DNA of 58,057 nt from an uncultured Synechococcales cyanobacterium (GCA_902806435.1 CADCWO010000104.1:1-58057); one strand, 5' to 3'; shown: positions 1 to 8,800, numbered from the stretch's first letter. Notes: generated by a model not told the origin, from the letters alone. Numbers and translations are program-made.

Positions 1-135
1 CTATCAGTGTAGCGATCGCGGCTAAGGATACAGCAAGCCAGCCACGGGCGCAGGCTGCCTGAGTCATTGGTACGGCTGCTGATTCTATTGCTTTGCCTCC
101 AACGACTGGTGGCTGGACTGTTAGCTGTCTGCACT

Positions 136-990
136 TTACTTTAGAGTAGCCGTCATAGCTGCGATCGCGATCGGGCCTACCGGCTGAGAACTGGGTAGTA
201 ATGCCAGCCAGTCAGCGACACTAGCGGGTCGCTGGTCAGCATCCACGGCCATGCCCCAAACTACAGCCTGATTAGTAGCTGGATCAAGTTGAGGTTGTAA
301 GCTACAACGAGGCACAAGCGGCTGTCGTTTTCGCAGAGTCGAGGTAATCGGCACCTGAGCTGTCAATAACGTGTAAAGGGTTGCCGCCAGACCATATATA
401 TCTATAGCCGGAGTCCGTTTTACCTTAGGTAGATACTGTTCAACCGGTGCATATCCTTGGGACAATAATCTCGTGTATCTCTGGGTCAGCCCTGCGATAA
501 ACTCCCTGGCAATCCCAAAGCCAATTAACACCACCTCCTGAGTATCCTGAAGCAGCATGATGTTTTGAGGCTTAACATCATGATGGAGTAGGCCATTTTG
601 ATGCACTACCTTTAAGGCTGCACCAACCTGCCGAATATAGTAGATTGCGGTTTCTTCTGGTAATGGAGATGACAGGACAAGCCTATCTAAGGATTGCCCC
701 TGAATATACTCCATCACCATATAGGGCAATCCATCTTCACTGAAAATATCACTCACTCGAACAATATTAGGGTGAATACACAACGCTAGTCTTCTCGCTT
801 CCTCCTGAAATTTTTGCTGCAGTTGCCGAAATTTTGGGTGCTGGCACCAAGATTCCTCAATCGTTTTAATCGCTACAACTTGATTCAAGGCGTGGTGCGT
901 GGCTTGAAACGTAACTCCAAAGCCGCCTCGTCCTAACTCCCGCTCTAGAGTGTACTTACCCTCCTGTAATGTCTTGCCAATTAACTTCAT
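136..990 (-). CDS. Serine/threonine protein kinase with altered DFG motif, possibly frameshifted
   Basis: Hanks-type kinase domain, 284 residues from the ATG at 990. An in-frame TTG at 1023 would add 11 residues unlike the family, so I prefer the ATG. Visible motifs: glycine loop GRGGFG (20-25), VAIK lysine (K42), catalytic loop HHDVKPQN (Asp138 kept) and an APE-like GYAPVEQY. The metal-binding DFG reads GFG (157-159); the codon at 520-522 is GGC, one transition from an Asp codon. Cyanobacterial kinases of this type usually continue into a linker and a membrane segment, but this frame stops at 136. The -1 frame stays open from the end of the kinase domain to the window edge and encodes a Pro-rich linker followed by a membrane-like segment (WLAVSLAAIATLI). 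The gene may be frameshifted and edge-truncated, and may encode an impaired or regulatory kinase. Confidence 0.8.
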   Translation of the reverse strand: MKLIGKTLQEGKYTLERELGRGGFGVTFQATHHALNQVVAIKTIEESWCQHPKFRQLQQKFQEEARRLALCIHPNIVRVSDIFSEDGLPYMVMEYIQGQSLDRLVLSSPLPEETAIYYIRQVGAALKVVHQNGLLHHDVKPQNIMLLQDTQEVVLIGFGIAREFIAGLTQRYTRLLSQGYAPVEQYLPKVKRTPAIDIYGLAATLYTLLTAQVPITSTLRKRQPLVPRCSLQPQLDPATNQAVVWGMAVDADQRPASVADWLALLPSSQPVGPIAIAAMTATLK

Positions 991-1120
991 GTGTTTGCTT
1001 GGCGCATCACCCTGTACCCCCAAAGTGCTCGCTCAGGTAAATCAAATCTTACAGGTTTTGCCAGCTTTCAGTGTACAAAGGCTATGATAGGCAGCCAACA
1101 GAGCTAAAGGAAGATAGGCG

Positions 1121-1387
1121 ATGCCCTGGTTTGTCAAAATTGAGCGAGGTCTGGTCGATAAAGCCACGTTTGACCAACACGTACCGGCTCACAAAACCTA
1201 CGTAGAGCAGTTGATTGAGTTAGGCCATCAAGCCCGGACAGGTTATTGGGCTGAGCAAAGGGGCGGTATGATGATATTCACCGCCGTTTCCATAGAAGCG
1301 GCTGAAGCAATTATTGCCGCAGACCCCTTGATCAAGCATGGTTGTGTAGATTATGACCTACACGAATGGCGGATTGTTGTGGAGTAA
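1121..1387 (+). CDS. YciI-like small protein (YCII-related domain)
   Basis: An 88-residue protein spanning one YCII-type ferredoxin-like fold. The N-terminal half carries the PAHKTYVEQL helix and the C-terminal half AAEAIIAADPLIKHG, both typical of this family. Its biochemical role is mostly unknown; some relatives are dehydrochlorinases or enzyme add-on domains. The ATG follows an AAAGGAAG ribosome site. It is divergent from the kinase gene and converges on ftsH, so it is probably transcribed alone. Confidence 0.75.
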   Translation: MPWFVKIERGLVDKATFDQHVPAHKTYVEQLIELGHQARTGYWAEQRGGMMIFTAVSIEAAEAIIAADPLIKHGCVDYDLHEWRIVVE

Positions 1388-1418
1388 AATTTTGGTCGTA
1401 GGTTATTAGAGGTGCTGC

Positions 1419-3293
1419 TCAAGACGGCATGACAGGCTGCTTGACCGGAGCATGGGTGTACTCAGCAACAATTTGCCGGAACTGTTCACCCTCAATCGTT
1501 TCTTGCTCCAAGAGAATTTCTACTAGTTTGTCGACTAGCAATCGATTTTCGCGGATCAGCTTGCGGGCCTGCTCATAACCGTGCAAGGCAATTTGGCGGA
1601 CTTGGTGATCAATTTTCACAGCCAGGTCTTCTGAGTATTCAGAACGTGGGGATAAGTCCCGGCCTAGAAACACCTCACTCTCTGAAGAGCTTTCTAAAGC
1701 GATGTGGCCAAGATCAGACATTCCATAGCGCGTTACCATCTCCCGGGCTAAGTTGGTCAAAGCCCGCAGGTCACTACTGGCACCCACCGTGACTTCCGCA
1801 TCACCAAATATTTCTACCTCAGCAGCGCGTCCACCTAGGGCGATCGTAATTCGATCTAGCAACCAGGCGCGGGTGTACAAACCACTGTCGATTAAATCTT
1901 CACTATGCACTTGCTGGGCAAATCCGCCCACACCGCCAGAACGGGGGATAATCGTTACCTTATTTAACGGGTCAGAGTTTTTCAGCAACGTCATCAGTAG
2001 CGCATGGCCAACTTCATGGTAAGCAATCAGCCACTTCTTCTTGCTGTCGAGCAAAGGGGTGAGGGTAAGACCAATTGTTACCCGGTCAATCGCATCGTCA
2101 ATTTCTAGGGGAGTGATTGCTTCTTTGCGTCGCCGTGCCGTCAGAATTGCCGCTTCATTCAGCAGGTTGGCAAGCTCAGCACCAGAAAACCCTGGGGTGC
2201 GGCGGGCGATCGCTTCTAAGGAAACTTCCGGCGCTAGCTTTTTCTCGCGGGCATGGACGTCTAAGATCCCCAAGCGGCCTTTATAGGTCGGTAGATCAAT
2301 AATGACCTGCCGATCAAAGCGGCCAGGACGTAGCAGGGCAGAGTCAAGCACATCGGGGCGGTTGGTGGCCGCAATGATAATGATGCCCGTGTTGCCTTCA
2401 AACCCATCCATCTCGGTGAGCAACTGGTTCAAGGTCTGCTCTCGCTCGTCATTACCACCCCCAATTCCTGCACCGCGCTGCCGCCCTACAGCGTCAATCT
2501 CATCAATGAAGATAATGCAGGGGGCGTTGTCTTTCGCTTTTTTGAATAGGTCCCGTACTCTAGAGGCACCTACGCCCACAAACATCTCTACGAACTCAGA
2601 GCCGGAGATGCTGAAGAAGGGCACCCCTGCTTCTCCGGCAATCGCTTTAGCAAGCAGGGTCTTGCCGGTGCCTGGTGGTCCAACTAGCAGCGCACCTTTA
2701 GGAATCTTTGCTCCGACAGCCGTAAAGCGCTCTGGCTTCTTCAAGAAGGTGACGACTTCTTGGAGTTCTTCCTTGGCTTCTTCAATTCCGGCCACATCAT
2801 CGAACATCACCCCAGTCTTTGCTTCCATTTGAAACCGGGCTTTCGACTTGCCAAAGTTTAAGACTTGCCCTGGCCCACCGGGGGCATTTCCAGCACGCCG
2901 GAGGATTAGTAAGAGCCCAGTGATGATGAAAAAGCCCAATAGGATATTGAACAATAGACCGGTGATTGCATCATCACCACTCGTCCGGACGATGTCCGTC
3001 TCAACTTTATTTTTTCGTAGCGTCTCGATCAGCTCAGGATTGCGCTCAAACAACTCAACTTCATAAGGTGCTTCTTTACTCTTTTGATCAGCAAGCTTGA
3101 CCTTAGCTAAGTGTTGATCCTCATAAAGATCAACCTTAACCACTTGCCCTGATTGCAACTTTTCCCAAAGCTGACCGTATGTAAGCGTCTGCTTCTCTGC
3201 CTGGGCTAGTCCAGGAGCTGCTTGTGAGATGGCAAGACCAATCACCATTGCAGATAAACGCCTGAGCAATGCTTTATTCCAAGAAGCTTTCAT
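1419..3293 (-). CDS. ftsH: ATP-dependent zinc metalloprotease FtsH
   Basis: Membrane AAA+ protease of 624 residues, the usual FtsH length. In order: an N-terminal hydrophobic segment resembling a signal peptide (to about residue 31), a small lumenal/periplasmic domain, a second membrane segment near 115-135, Walker A GPPGTGKT, Walker B IIFIDEID, the second region of homology ending [10 protein letters not shown], and the zinc site HEVGH in the C-terminal peptidase domain. The stretch [18 protein letters not shown] recalls the cyanobacterial FtsH3 (slr1604-like) branch more than FtsH2; this is from memory. FtsH complexes degrade damaged thylakoid and plasma membrane proteins. The ATG at 3293 is chosen over the adjoining GTG at 3296. 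It is monocistronic, with a non-coding stretch of about 500 bp upstream. Confidence 0.95.
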   Translation of the reverse strand: MKASWNKALLRRLSAMVIGLAISQAAPGLAQAEKQTLTYGQLWEKLQSGQVVKVDLYEDQHLAKVKLADQKSKEAPYEVELFERNPELIETLRKNKVETDIVRTSGDDAITGLLFNILLGFFIITGLLLILRRAGNAPGGPGQVLNFGKSKARFQMEAKTGVMFDDVAGIEEAKEELQEVVTFLKKPERFTAVGAKIPKGALLVGPPGTGKTLLAKAIAGEAGVPFFSISGSEFVEMFVGVGASRVRDLFKKAKDNAPCIIFIDEIDAVGRQRGAGIGGGNDEREQTLNQLLTEMDGFEGNTGIIIIAATNRPDVLDSALLRPGRFDRQVIIDLPTYKGRLGILDVHAREKKLAPEVSLEAIARRTPGFSGAELANLLNEAAILTARRRKEAITPLEIDDAIDRVTIGLTLTPLLDSKKKWLIAYHEVGHALLMTLLKNSDPLNKVTIIPRSGGVGGFAQQVHSEDLIDSGLYTRAWLLDRITIALGGRAAEVEIFGDAEVTVGASSDLRALTNLAREMVTRYGMSDLGHIALESSSESEVFLGRDLSPRSEYSEDLAVKIDHQVRQIALHGYEQARKLIRENRLLVDKLVEILLEQETIEGEQFRQIVAEYTHAPVKQPVMPS

Positions 3294-3512
3294 CACCTGG
3301 ATTATCCCTTGCTGTTATCGTGACTCAACATTTTCAAAAAACTGACAAGCAAATTTGAAAACGCTTCTAAAGACTAGTGTAACCTCACCCGCTTAGTCCT
3401 TAGTTTTCCCAAAGTTGAGCGATTAAATGGATCAACGACTATTTTGAAGTCGTGGCACAAGAAACCCTGTAGTTTAGGCTCTTTAGAAAGCAGTAATACA
3501 TCCTTAACAAGC

Positions 3513-3518
3513 TATAAT
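3513..3518 (+). promoter_or_regulatory. Probable -10 element of the ssb promoter
   Basis: A perfect TATAAT lies four bases upstream of the LexA-type palindrome, which would therefore cover the transcription start. No good TTGACA-type -35 is visible at 16-18 bp spacing, which would suit an activator-dependent or weak promoter. The start site is inferred. Confidence 0.45.
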
Positions 3519-3521
3519 AGT

Positions 3522-3535
3522 AGTACATTTGTACT
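3522..3535. promoter_or_regulatory. LexA-type operator upstream of ssb
   Basis: The sequence AGTACATTTGTACT has 5-bp perfect arms AGTAC/GTACT around four bases. From memory, it fits the cyanobacterial LexA consensus AGTACWNWTGTACT at every position. It sits immediately downstream of TATAAT and about 260 bp before the ssb ATG. Binding there would block initiation, giving DNA-damage control of ssb. Confidence 0.65.
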
Positions 3536-3793
3536 ATATCTATAGTCAGTAGTTCAAGCTTAGATTCTTATACACTGCTTGACGGGATGTTTTCTCTGCC
3601 CCCAGCATCAATAGTGCCTGTAGTAGATAGTAGTCTGCTTCGTTAAGGCCGAGAGTAAAAGCATCTTACCGATCTTGAGCCTTCTGGCAAGCTCTAGCGT
3701 TGCTGACTAAGCACTAAGTACTTGTCTAGAGAAGAGGTACTTTATTGAGAATGTCTGCTGTAGCAGTTGGCATTAATTCTGAGGATAAAATTT

Positions 3794-4174
3794 ATGTCTC
3801 TTAACATCGTTTCTCTAACTGGCCGCGTTGGTTTCGATCCTGAAGTCCGTTACTTCGAGAAGGGTATCGTGAAAGCTGCTGCTAATTTAGCAGTTGACGA
3901 GTACAGCAGCGGGGAAAGGAAGACCCATTGGATTCCTGTAGAGTTTTGGGGTAAAACAGCAGAGACCGTTGCTCACTATGTGCACAGAGGCAAACTTATT
4001 GGAGTGCAAGGAAGTCTCAAAGCAGATACATGGACTGACAATCAGGGAAAGCTTCATAAGCGTCTGTACGTCAGGGCTGAAAGGGTTGAACTTCTAAGCT
4101 CCCCCAATGGAGACAGTTCAATTGAGACGGAAGCTAAATTTCCTAAAACTGAATTGGTAGATGCCAAGTTCTAG
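3794..4174 (+). CDS. ssb: Single-stranded DNA-binding protein
   Basis: A 126-residue SSB consisting almost entirely of one OB fold: N-terminal NIVSLTGRVGFDPEVRYF, then THWIPVEFWGKTAE and the GKLIGVQGSLK strand. It coats single-stranded DNA in replication and repair. The ATG at 3794 is preceded by GAGGA with good spacing; the upstream in-frame TTG at 3767 lacks support. The C-terminus is short and ends VDAKF, without the acidic DDIPF-like tip that recruits partner proteins in E. coli SSB. A LexA-type box lies in the promoter region. Confidence 0.92.
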   Translation: MSLNIVSLTGRVGFDPEVRYFEKGIVKAAANLAVDEYSSGERKTHWIPVEFWGKTAETVAHYVHRGKLIGVQGSLKADTWTDNQGKLHKRLYVRAERVELLSSPNGDSSIETEAKFPKTELVDAKF

Positions 4175-4339
4175 AATATTGTTTTAATGGTGCTGAGCCA
4201 TTGGTGAGATACGTGAACTAGAAAAGACACTACTCACACTCATCATAAAAAGCGGAAATCGGTGGTAGTTGTGTGGTCGAAGAGAAGGTTCTCAGCTTTA
4301 ACTTAGGCTACTGTTGTAAATTGGCACAAATTAGATTAG

Positions 4340-4352
4340 GAAGAAATTCTTC
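4340..4352. repeat. Short palindrome before the 4362 gene
   Basis: GAAGAA and TTCTTC flank a single A, nested inside GCACA (from 4325) and TGTGC (to 4357). As RNA this could fold just before the start codon of the next gene and cover its GGAAG ribosome site. A chance palindrome is possible. Confidence 0.3.
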
Positions 4353-4361
4353 TGTGCAACT

Positions 4362-4862
4362 ATGGTTCAGTACACATTCGCTCAAGCTCCAGAAGTTATT
4401 CTCACTGTCCCAGGTAAAAATTCAGCCAAAGCGCGTGACAAGGCGATGGACCAACTGGTCGAACTCATGGATGCAGGCAAGTTACCGACTGATCTGTCAG
4501 AGGGCTTTAGCTCTAAAGAACTTATTGAGGTGAAAGAGCTAGAAACCATTACTAATGCTGACGAAGACGTTGTTACCCAGGCCGTGCAAGTTCTCAATGG
4601 CCTTGCCACTTCGAAGCTAAAGGTGCAGGAGTTACGTACGGAAGCCCTGCAAATTCGCGATCAAATTGACATTTTGTTCAGTGATCAGCCGGTAACTGAA
4701 GAGGAGATTGCACAACTTAAGGAAGGCTTTAAAGTGCTAAAAGCATTTGCTCAGGCTGATTTACGCTACCGAGAGGCTAGATCCCAAGCTGATAAGGCCC
4801 GTGCTGTGCTAGATGATGCCCTGCGATCGCCTAATCCTCAACTCAAGCCGGAAGAAGCCTAG
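4362..4862 (+). CDS. Conserved-looking hypothetical protein, helical
   Basis: A 166-residue soluble protein without signal peptide or membrane segment. I do not recognise a family. The N-terminus (MVQYTFAQAPEVILTVPGK) looks like a short beta region, followed by long charged helices with coiled-coil character from about residue 85 to 155. HIP1 occurs near the 3' end and codon use matches its neighbours, so it looks like a resident gene. It lies alone between ssb and asnS on the same strand. Function unknown. Confidence 0.7.
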   Translation: MVQYTFAQAPEVILTVPGKNSAKARDKAMDQLVELMDAGKLPTDLSEGFSSKELIEVKELETITNADEDVVTQAVQVLNGLATSKLKVQELRTEALQIRDQIDILFSDQPVTEEEIAQLKEGFKVLKAFAQADLRYREARSQADKARAVLDDALRSPNPQLKPEEA

Positions 4863-5122
4863 CAAGTAGCTTCTTGTCCTGCTTTACAGTGCCGCGCTAA
4901 ATATTGGTTCGGTGCCCGGTCAGGATAGAGGCCTGCAACCCCAACAAGCTACGTAAAAGTTGCTTGCAATAAGGCTTCCAAGCGCTCGCAGAACCTCTTT
5001 GACGCTAATCTAGGTATCGAGAGGCTTAGAGTGGTAGAGCTTCTAGTTCTTAAAATACAACGAACTTTTCCCGACACAGCCTAGTTTAAACTTGAAAAGA
5101 TTGCACTTGTATTCAAAGCGTT

Positions 5123-6511
5123 ATGACAACTCGACGGATTGCAGAGCTCTTGCGAAGTGGTCAACCGGAGGAAGTAGTAACAGTTCAGGGTTGGGTACGT
5201 ACCAAGCGTGAACTAAAAGACTTTGCCTTTGCTGAGGTGAATGACGGTTCATGCTTAGCCAACTTACAAGTTGTAATCAATCCAGACTTGCAAAACTATG
5301 CAGAAGTTGCAAGGAAGCTAAATACAGGTGCCTCTGTGGAAGTGGCCGGGGTGTTAGTCCCTTCCCTTGGGAGAGGCCAGCGGATTGAGTTAAAAGCACA
5401 GTCAATTATTGTTTGGGGTGAAGCAGATCCAGAAACCTATCCGCTGCAAAAGAAACGTCACTCTTTTGAATTTCTACGCACGATTGGACACTTGCGATCG
5501 CGTACTAATACCCTAAGTGCCGTATTCCGAGTGCGTAATGCCTGTGCCAACGCCATCCACCAGTTTTTCCAGCAGCGAGGATTTTTGTGGATACACACAC
5601 CGATCATCACCACCAGTGATTGTGAAGGGGCAGGGGAATTGTTTAACGTTACCAGCCTAGACCTAAAGCAAGTTCCTTTCACGAAAGAGCAAGTTGACTA
5701 CAGCAAAGACTTTTTTGGTAGACCCACCTACTTAACTGTCAGCGGCCAAATGGAAGCGGAAATAATGGCGATGGCCTTTGGTAATGTCTATACCTTTGGT
5801 CCCACCTTCCGGGCAGAGAACTCCAACACCTCGCGGCACCTGGCTGAGTTCTGGATGGTAGAGCCAGAGATGGCTTTTTGTGATTTAGAAGGTGATATGG
5901 ATTTAGCGGAGGCTTTCCTGAAGCATATCTTTCAGACAGTTCTGGAATCTTGCCCAGAAGATATGGAGTTCTTCAACCAGCGGATCGACCAATCAGTTTT
6001 AGAGACAGCCCACAACATCATTGACCATCAGTTTGAGCGGCTGACTTATACAGAGGCGGTAGCTCAACTGGAAAAAGCCAATCGCCGGTTTGAATTTCCC
6101 GTTCAATGGGGGCTGGATTTGCAATCAGAGCACGAGCGTTATCTAGCGGAAGAACTGTTTAAGAAGCCCGTGATTGTTACCAACTATCCCACCGAGATTA
6201 AAGCCTTCTACATGCGTCTGAGTGAGGATGGCAAAACAGTCCGGGCAATGGATGTGCTAGCACCTAAGATTGGGGAAATTATTGGTGGTTCCCAACGGGA
6301 GGAGCGTCTAGATATTCTAGAGCAACGAATACGCACCGCAGGTCTAGACCCTAAAGATTACTGGTGGTATCTGGACCTCAGACGCTATGGTACCGTACCC
6401 CATGCCGGTTTTGGCTTGGGATTTGAACGTCTGGTTCAGTTTATGACTGGCATGAGCAATATCCGTGATGTCATTCCTTTTCCTCGTACCCCTTTGAGCG
6501 CAGAGCTTTGA
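5123..6511 (+). CDS. asnS: Asparaginyl-tRNA synthetase
   Basis: Class IIb aminoacyl-tRNA synthetase of 462 residues that charges tRNA-Asn. The N-terminal OB-fold anticodon domain (about 1-105, [18 protein letters not shown]) is followed by the catalytic core: motif 2 [17 protein letters not shown] and motif 3 [12 protein letters not shown] near the C-terminus. The insert between the first catalytic strands ([21 protein letters not shown]) is of the bacterial AsnRS type. Length and ends are normal. The 260-bp gap upstream holds no gene I can support. Confidence 0.96.
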   Translation: MTTRRIAELLRSGQPEEVVTVQGWVRTKRELKDFAFAEVNDGSCLANLQVVINPDLQNYAEVARKLNTGASVEVAGVLVPSLGRGQRIELKAQSIIVWGEADPETYPLQKKRHSFEFLRTIGHLRSRTNTLSAVFRVRNACANAIHQFFQQRGFLWIHTPIITTSDCEGAGELFNVTSLDLKQVPFTKEQVDYSKDFFGRPTYLTVSGQMEAEIMAMAFGNVYTFGPTFRAENSNTSRHLAEFWMVEPEMAFCDLEGDMDLAEAFLKHIFQTVLESCPEDMEFFNQRIDQSVLETAHNIIDHQFERLTYTEAVAQLEKANRRFEFPVQWGLDLQSEHERYLAEELFKKPVIVTNYPTEIKAFYMRLSEDGKTVRAMDVLAPKIGEIIGGSQREERLDILEQRIRTAGLDPKDYWWYLDLRRYGTVPHAGFGLGFERLVQFMTGMSNIRDVIPFPRTPLSAEL

Positions 6512-6659
6512 GCGATTTAAATAATGCTACTTCGCGCCGGTGCAGTTTCCATGGGTTGAAATTGCCTGCTAGGCATTTTGTATAGGATTATGCCTTCGGA
6601 AAATTTCAACTATGGGAGGATGTAGCGGATTTATCTCACATTGGTACGGAGTAAAATTT

Positions 6660-7004
6660 ATGACGCCTGATGAGCTTTCACAGCAGTATAAAGTGGGAGA
6701 AAGGGACTTCCAGGATGCCCAGCTGAATCAAGCAGAGCTCAGTCATGCCAACCTCGCCAGAGCTGATCTGAGTCACGCCTACCTTAACCATGCCGATCTC
6801 CGTCATGCAGACCTAAGTGATACAGATTTGAGCCACGCTTACCTAAGTCAGGCAGACTTAACAGGTGCCAACCTTAGTGAAGCAAACTTGACAGGGGCAA
6901 ATCTTAGTTGGGCGGAGTTGCCGGATGCAAATTTAAGTGAGACAGACCTCACAGATACAAAGCGGCGAGGTGCAGCCATGCCAAATGATATAACCGATGA
7001 GTAG
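6660..7004 (+). CDS. Pentapeptide-repeat protein
   Basis: 114 residues, of which about 25-100 form uninterrupted A(D/N)LxX-type pentapeptide repeats (QAELS HANLA RADLS HAYLN and so on). These predict a right-handed quadrilateral beta-helix of about three to four coils. Such small proteins are abundant in cyanobacteria and mostly without known role. The ATG at 6660 has a GGAG ribosome site eight bases upstream. The alternative ATG at 6612 adds 16 residues outside the repeat and lacks an obvious site. The C-terminal tail is charged. Confidence 0.85.
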   Translation: MTPDELSQQYKVGERDFQDAQLNQAELSHANLARADLSHAYLNHADLRHADLSDTDLSHAYLSQADLTGANLSEANLTGANLSWAELPDANLSETDLTDTKRRGAAMPNDITDE

Positions 7005-7058
7005 TTATTCTCTAACTGTGACAGTTCTCTATCTGAGTCAATCACAGAACCAGAAGAT

Positions 7059-7126
7059 GTCCTGATCGCTGTGACAGTTGAGTGGGTGGATGGTACGATC
7101 CATCTGCCCGAACTATCGATCAGGAC
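7059..7126. terminator. Long imperfect hairpin between converging genes
   Basis: GTCCTGATCG (7059-7068) pairs perfectly with CGATCAGGAC (7117-7126). Inside, AGTT/AACT, GGG/CCC and GGAT/ATCC can continue the stem around the loop GGTACG. It lies after the pentapeptide gene (plus) and over the stop codon of the small minus-strand ORF. A two-way terminator is likely; a small structured RNA is possible. No T-run follows either side. Confidence 0.45.
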
Positions 7127-7317
7127 AACAAGATCAACCAACCAGCACCAGCAGCCGTGAATCCTAAAGCCAAACAAAACAACAGAACCATGATTTTTCG
7201 CCCTCTTAGTAAGGATTCATAAGAGCCAGGAGGGGGAGGATCAATCTGGCTCTTTATTGTTCTTCTATATATCAAAGCTACGTGACCTATACAGGTTTGG
7301 CAGTGTGAAAAAGTCAT
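7120..7317 (-). CDS. Possible small membrane protein
   Basis: A 65-codon frame ending in a convincing membrane helix (IMVLLFCLALGFTAAGAGWLILL), preceded by a proline-rich and basic cytoplasmic stretch (PPPPGSYESLLRGRK). The first 25 residues look unlike coding sequence, so a later start is possible, giving about 40-45 residues. I do not recognise it. It has no same-strand neighbour close by. The hydrophobic segment and Pro-Gly motif argue for a real gene, but the evidence is thin. Confidence 0.4.
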   Translation of the reverse strand: MTFSHCQTCIGHVALIYRRTIKSQIDPPPPGSYESLLRGRKIMVLLFCLALGFTAAGAGWLILLS

Positions 7318-7380
7318 AAAAGGTCAGAACTTCTGGCTATTGAGTAACGCGACAGCTTACTTTGATCTTTAGGAGGAACA

Positions 7381-7434
7381 GTGGCGTTTCCGAAGTGGTG
7401 CGAAGCACAATTAAGCCACGCCTGCAATCTTTGA
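7381..7434 (+). CDS. Possible 17-residue leader peptide
   Basis: A perfect AGGAGG (7371-7376) sits four bases before GTG, followed by 17 codons (MAFPKWCEAQLSHACNL) and TGA. The frame overlaps a hairpin: GTGGC (7381-7385) with GCCAC (7415-7419), and an inner GTGC-GAA-GCAC (7398-7408). It lies about 130 bp upstream of the FHA-PrsW gene. It could be a regulatory leader or a chance frame. Confidence 0.25.
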   Translation: MAFPKWCEAQLSHACNL

Positions 7435-7567
7435 AACTTTGGTAGAACACTGCTATCCTGGAGAACTTGTTATAGAGCTATGAAGCAGCGCTTCCTAGAT
7501 GCGATAGCTTGAGCTGTTTGTTGGGTGCCTGTAGGGCTTTTGCTAGTTCGCGGGCAGTGGGGAAAAT

Positions 7568-8800
7568 ATGGCAGCAATCCTCAAAGACCTTTCATCACAA
7601 TTCGTCTCACACCCAGATTTTTCGCTGCAAGAATCAGTAATCATTGGTCGTAGTTCAAGTTGCCAGCTTCGCTATCCTAGTAATTCACCCTCCGTTTCTC
7701 GCCACCATGCCCGAATTTTTCCGTTAGGGAGTAGCTGGGCGATTGAAGACTTAGGCAGCCGCAACGGTACCTTCGTTAATCAGCAGCCGGTGAAGGACCG
7801 AGTTCTCTTAGAGCCCGACAGCAAAATTATGCTGGGTTGGGGAGGACCCGAACTGTTATTTACGACGGCAACCGCTAATCACAATACCAGAACCGCATCA
7901 ATGGTTCACTCGTCAGGTCATACTTCCCCGTTCTCACATACCGTGCTCTTTCCCTTTGCCTCCGTGCGTCAAGATATTTTGGAGGGAGGCTATCTTTTAC
8001 CTGTTGGCACCACAGCCATTTCTGGCGTGTTGATCGCGTTGGCAAACAACACCCAAAATGTCTCACTAGCTCAGCTCACTTTTAGTCTGCTCGCTTGCAC
8101 TCTGGGGTGTCTCGGCTTTTATCAGCTTTGTAACCGCCGAAAACCGCTGCCGTTTGTCTTCTTGATTTTGTTTGGGATGGCAGTAGCTGCCTATGGGTTG
8201 ATATCGCTACATCGCTCAACCTGCACTGCCACTAGCCGGGAGCTGTGGTGTAGTGAAGCCTTTACATCAATTGTCGCGGAAGAGTTGTTTAAGAGCATCC
8301 CGATTTTAATTTGCCTATTTGTCGACGGATGGTTCACTGGCCTATGGCGTAAACGCCTACAAATTGAGGAACCTTTAGATGGGATTCTAATCGCTGGTGC
8401 TTCAGCTACGGGCCTCCGCTTGGGTCAAGCAATCTCCACTTCCCTGGGGCTAACCGAATTCAATTTAGATTTATTCTTCATTTTGCTGGGGTTAGGCCCG
8501 ATTGCCTACAGCAGTCTGCTGGGCTACTGTGCCGGGCTATTTGCACCCTATGCCCGCAAGCTGGCACACCGGCGGCAAAAGTTAGCCCTGCTACTCTATG
8601 GCTATGCCGGCGCATTAGGACTAAAGGCAATGAAGTTCGGTATTGACAGCTTGCCAGAAATGGGTGGATGGCTAGTTGTCTCGATGGGTCTAACCATAAG
8701 CTATACCCTCCTCTGTGGATACATTCTGTATGCTTATATTCTTAAGGCTAAGAAGCTTTCAGAACGAATTGCCCGCTCTCGAGCAATCCAGACAAAATAA
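7568..8800 (+). CDS. FHA domain fused to PrsW-like membrane protein
   Basis: 410 residues in two parts. Residues 1-100 form a forkhead-associated phosphothreonine-binding domain with the full signature GRSSSCQLRY, SVSRHHAR and DLGSRNGTFVN. From about 135 on there are eight or so membrane segments with the PrsW glutamate motif EELFK (near 238) and the family stretch EEPLDGILIAGASATGLR. PrsW proteins are intramembrane metalloproteases, for example site-1 cleavage of an anti-sigma factor. Two further conserved positions look changed: GQAI stands where relatives have an ENI-type motif, and AYSS where a His is usual. Activity is therefore uncertain. The FHA part suggests control by Ser/Thr phosphorylation. 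Confidence 0.8.
   Translation: MAAILKDLSSQFVSHPDFSLQESVIIGRSSSCQLRYPSNSPSVSRHHARIFPLGSSWAIEDLGSRNGTFVNQQPVKDRVLLEPDSKIMLGWGGPELLFTTATANHNTRTASMVHSSGHTSPFSHTVLFPFASVRQDILEGGYLLPVGTTAISGVLIALANNTQNVSLAQLTFSLLACTLGCLGFYQLCNRRKPLPFVFLILFGMAVAAYGLISLHRSTCTATSRELWCSEAFTSIVAEELFKSIPILICLFVDGWFTGLWRKRLQIEEPLDGILIAGASATGLRLGQAISTSLGLTEFNLDLFFILLGLGPIAYSSLLGYCAGLFAPYARKLAHRRQKLALLLYGYAGALGLKAMKFGIDSLPEMGGWLVVSMGLTISYTLLCGYILYAYILKAKKLSERIARSRAIQTK

Larger units (their letters stand above)
3294..3793. other. Non-coding stretch between ftsH and ssb
   Basis: About 500 bases separate two divergent genes. They should hold the ftsH promoter (minus) and the ssb promoter (plus). The clear elements are TATAAT at 3513-3518 and the LexA-type palindrome just behind it. 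The remaining ssb leader, about 250 nt, has no open frame I would call and no RNA family I recognise. Confidence 0.6.

Noticed and set aside
160-180. Overlapping HIP1 copies (GCGATCGCGATCG) taken as a tandem repeat or special site
   Set aside because: HIP1 is scattered through the whole window; overlapping copies are common in cyanobacteria and need no special function.
2302-2832. 176-codon frame opposite ftsH
   Set aside because: It lies fully within ftsH on the other strand and mirrors its conserved AAA+ region; a shadow frame.
4273-4533. 86-codon plus-strand frame overlapping the 4362 gene
   Set aside because: It overlaps the better-supported frame at 4362 in another phase and has composition unlike a protein.
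7410-7425. Shared 10-mer CCACGCCTGC here and in reverse near 27733
   Set aside because: A single 10-bp match in 58 kb is expected by chance; flanks do not agree.
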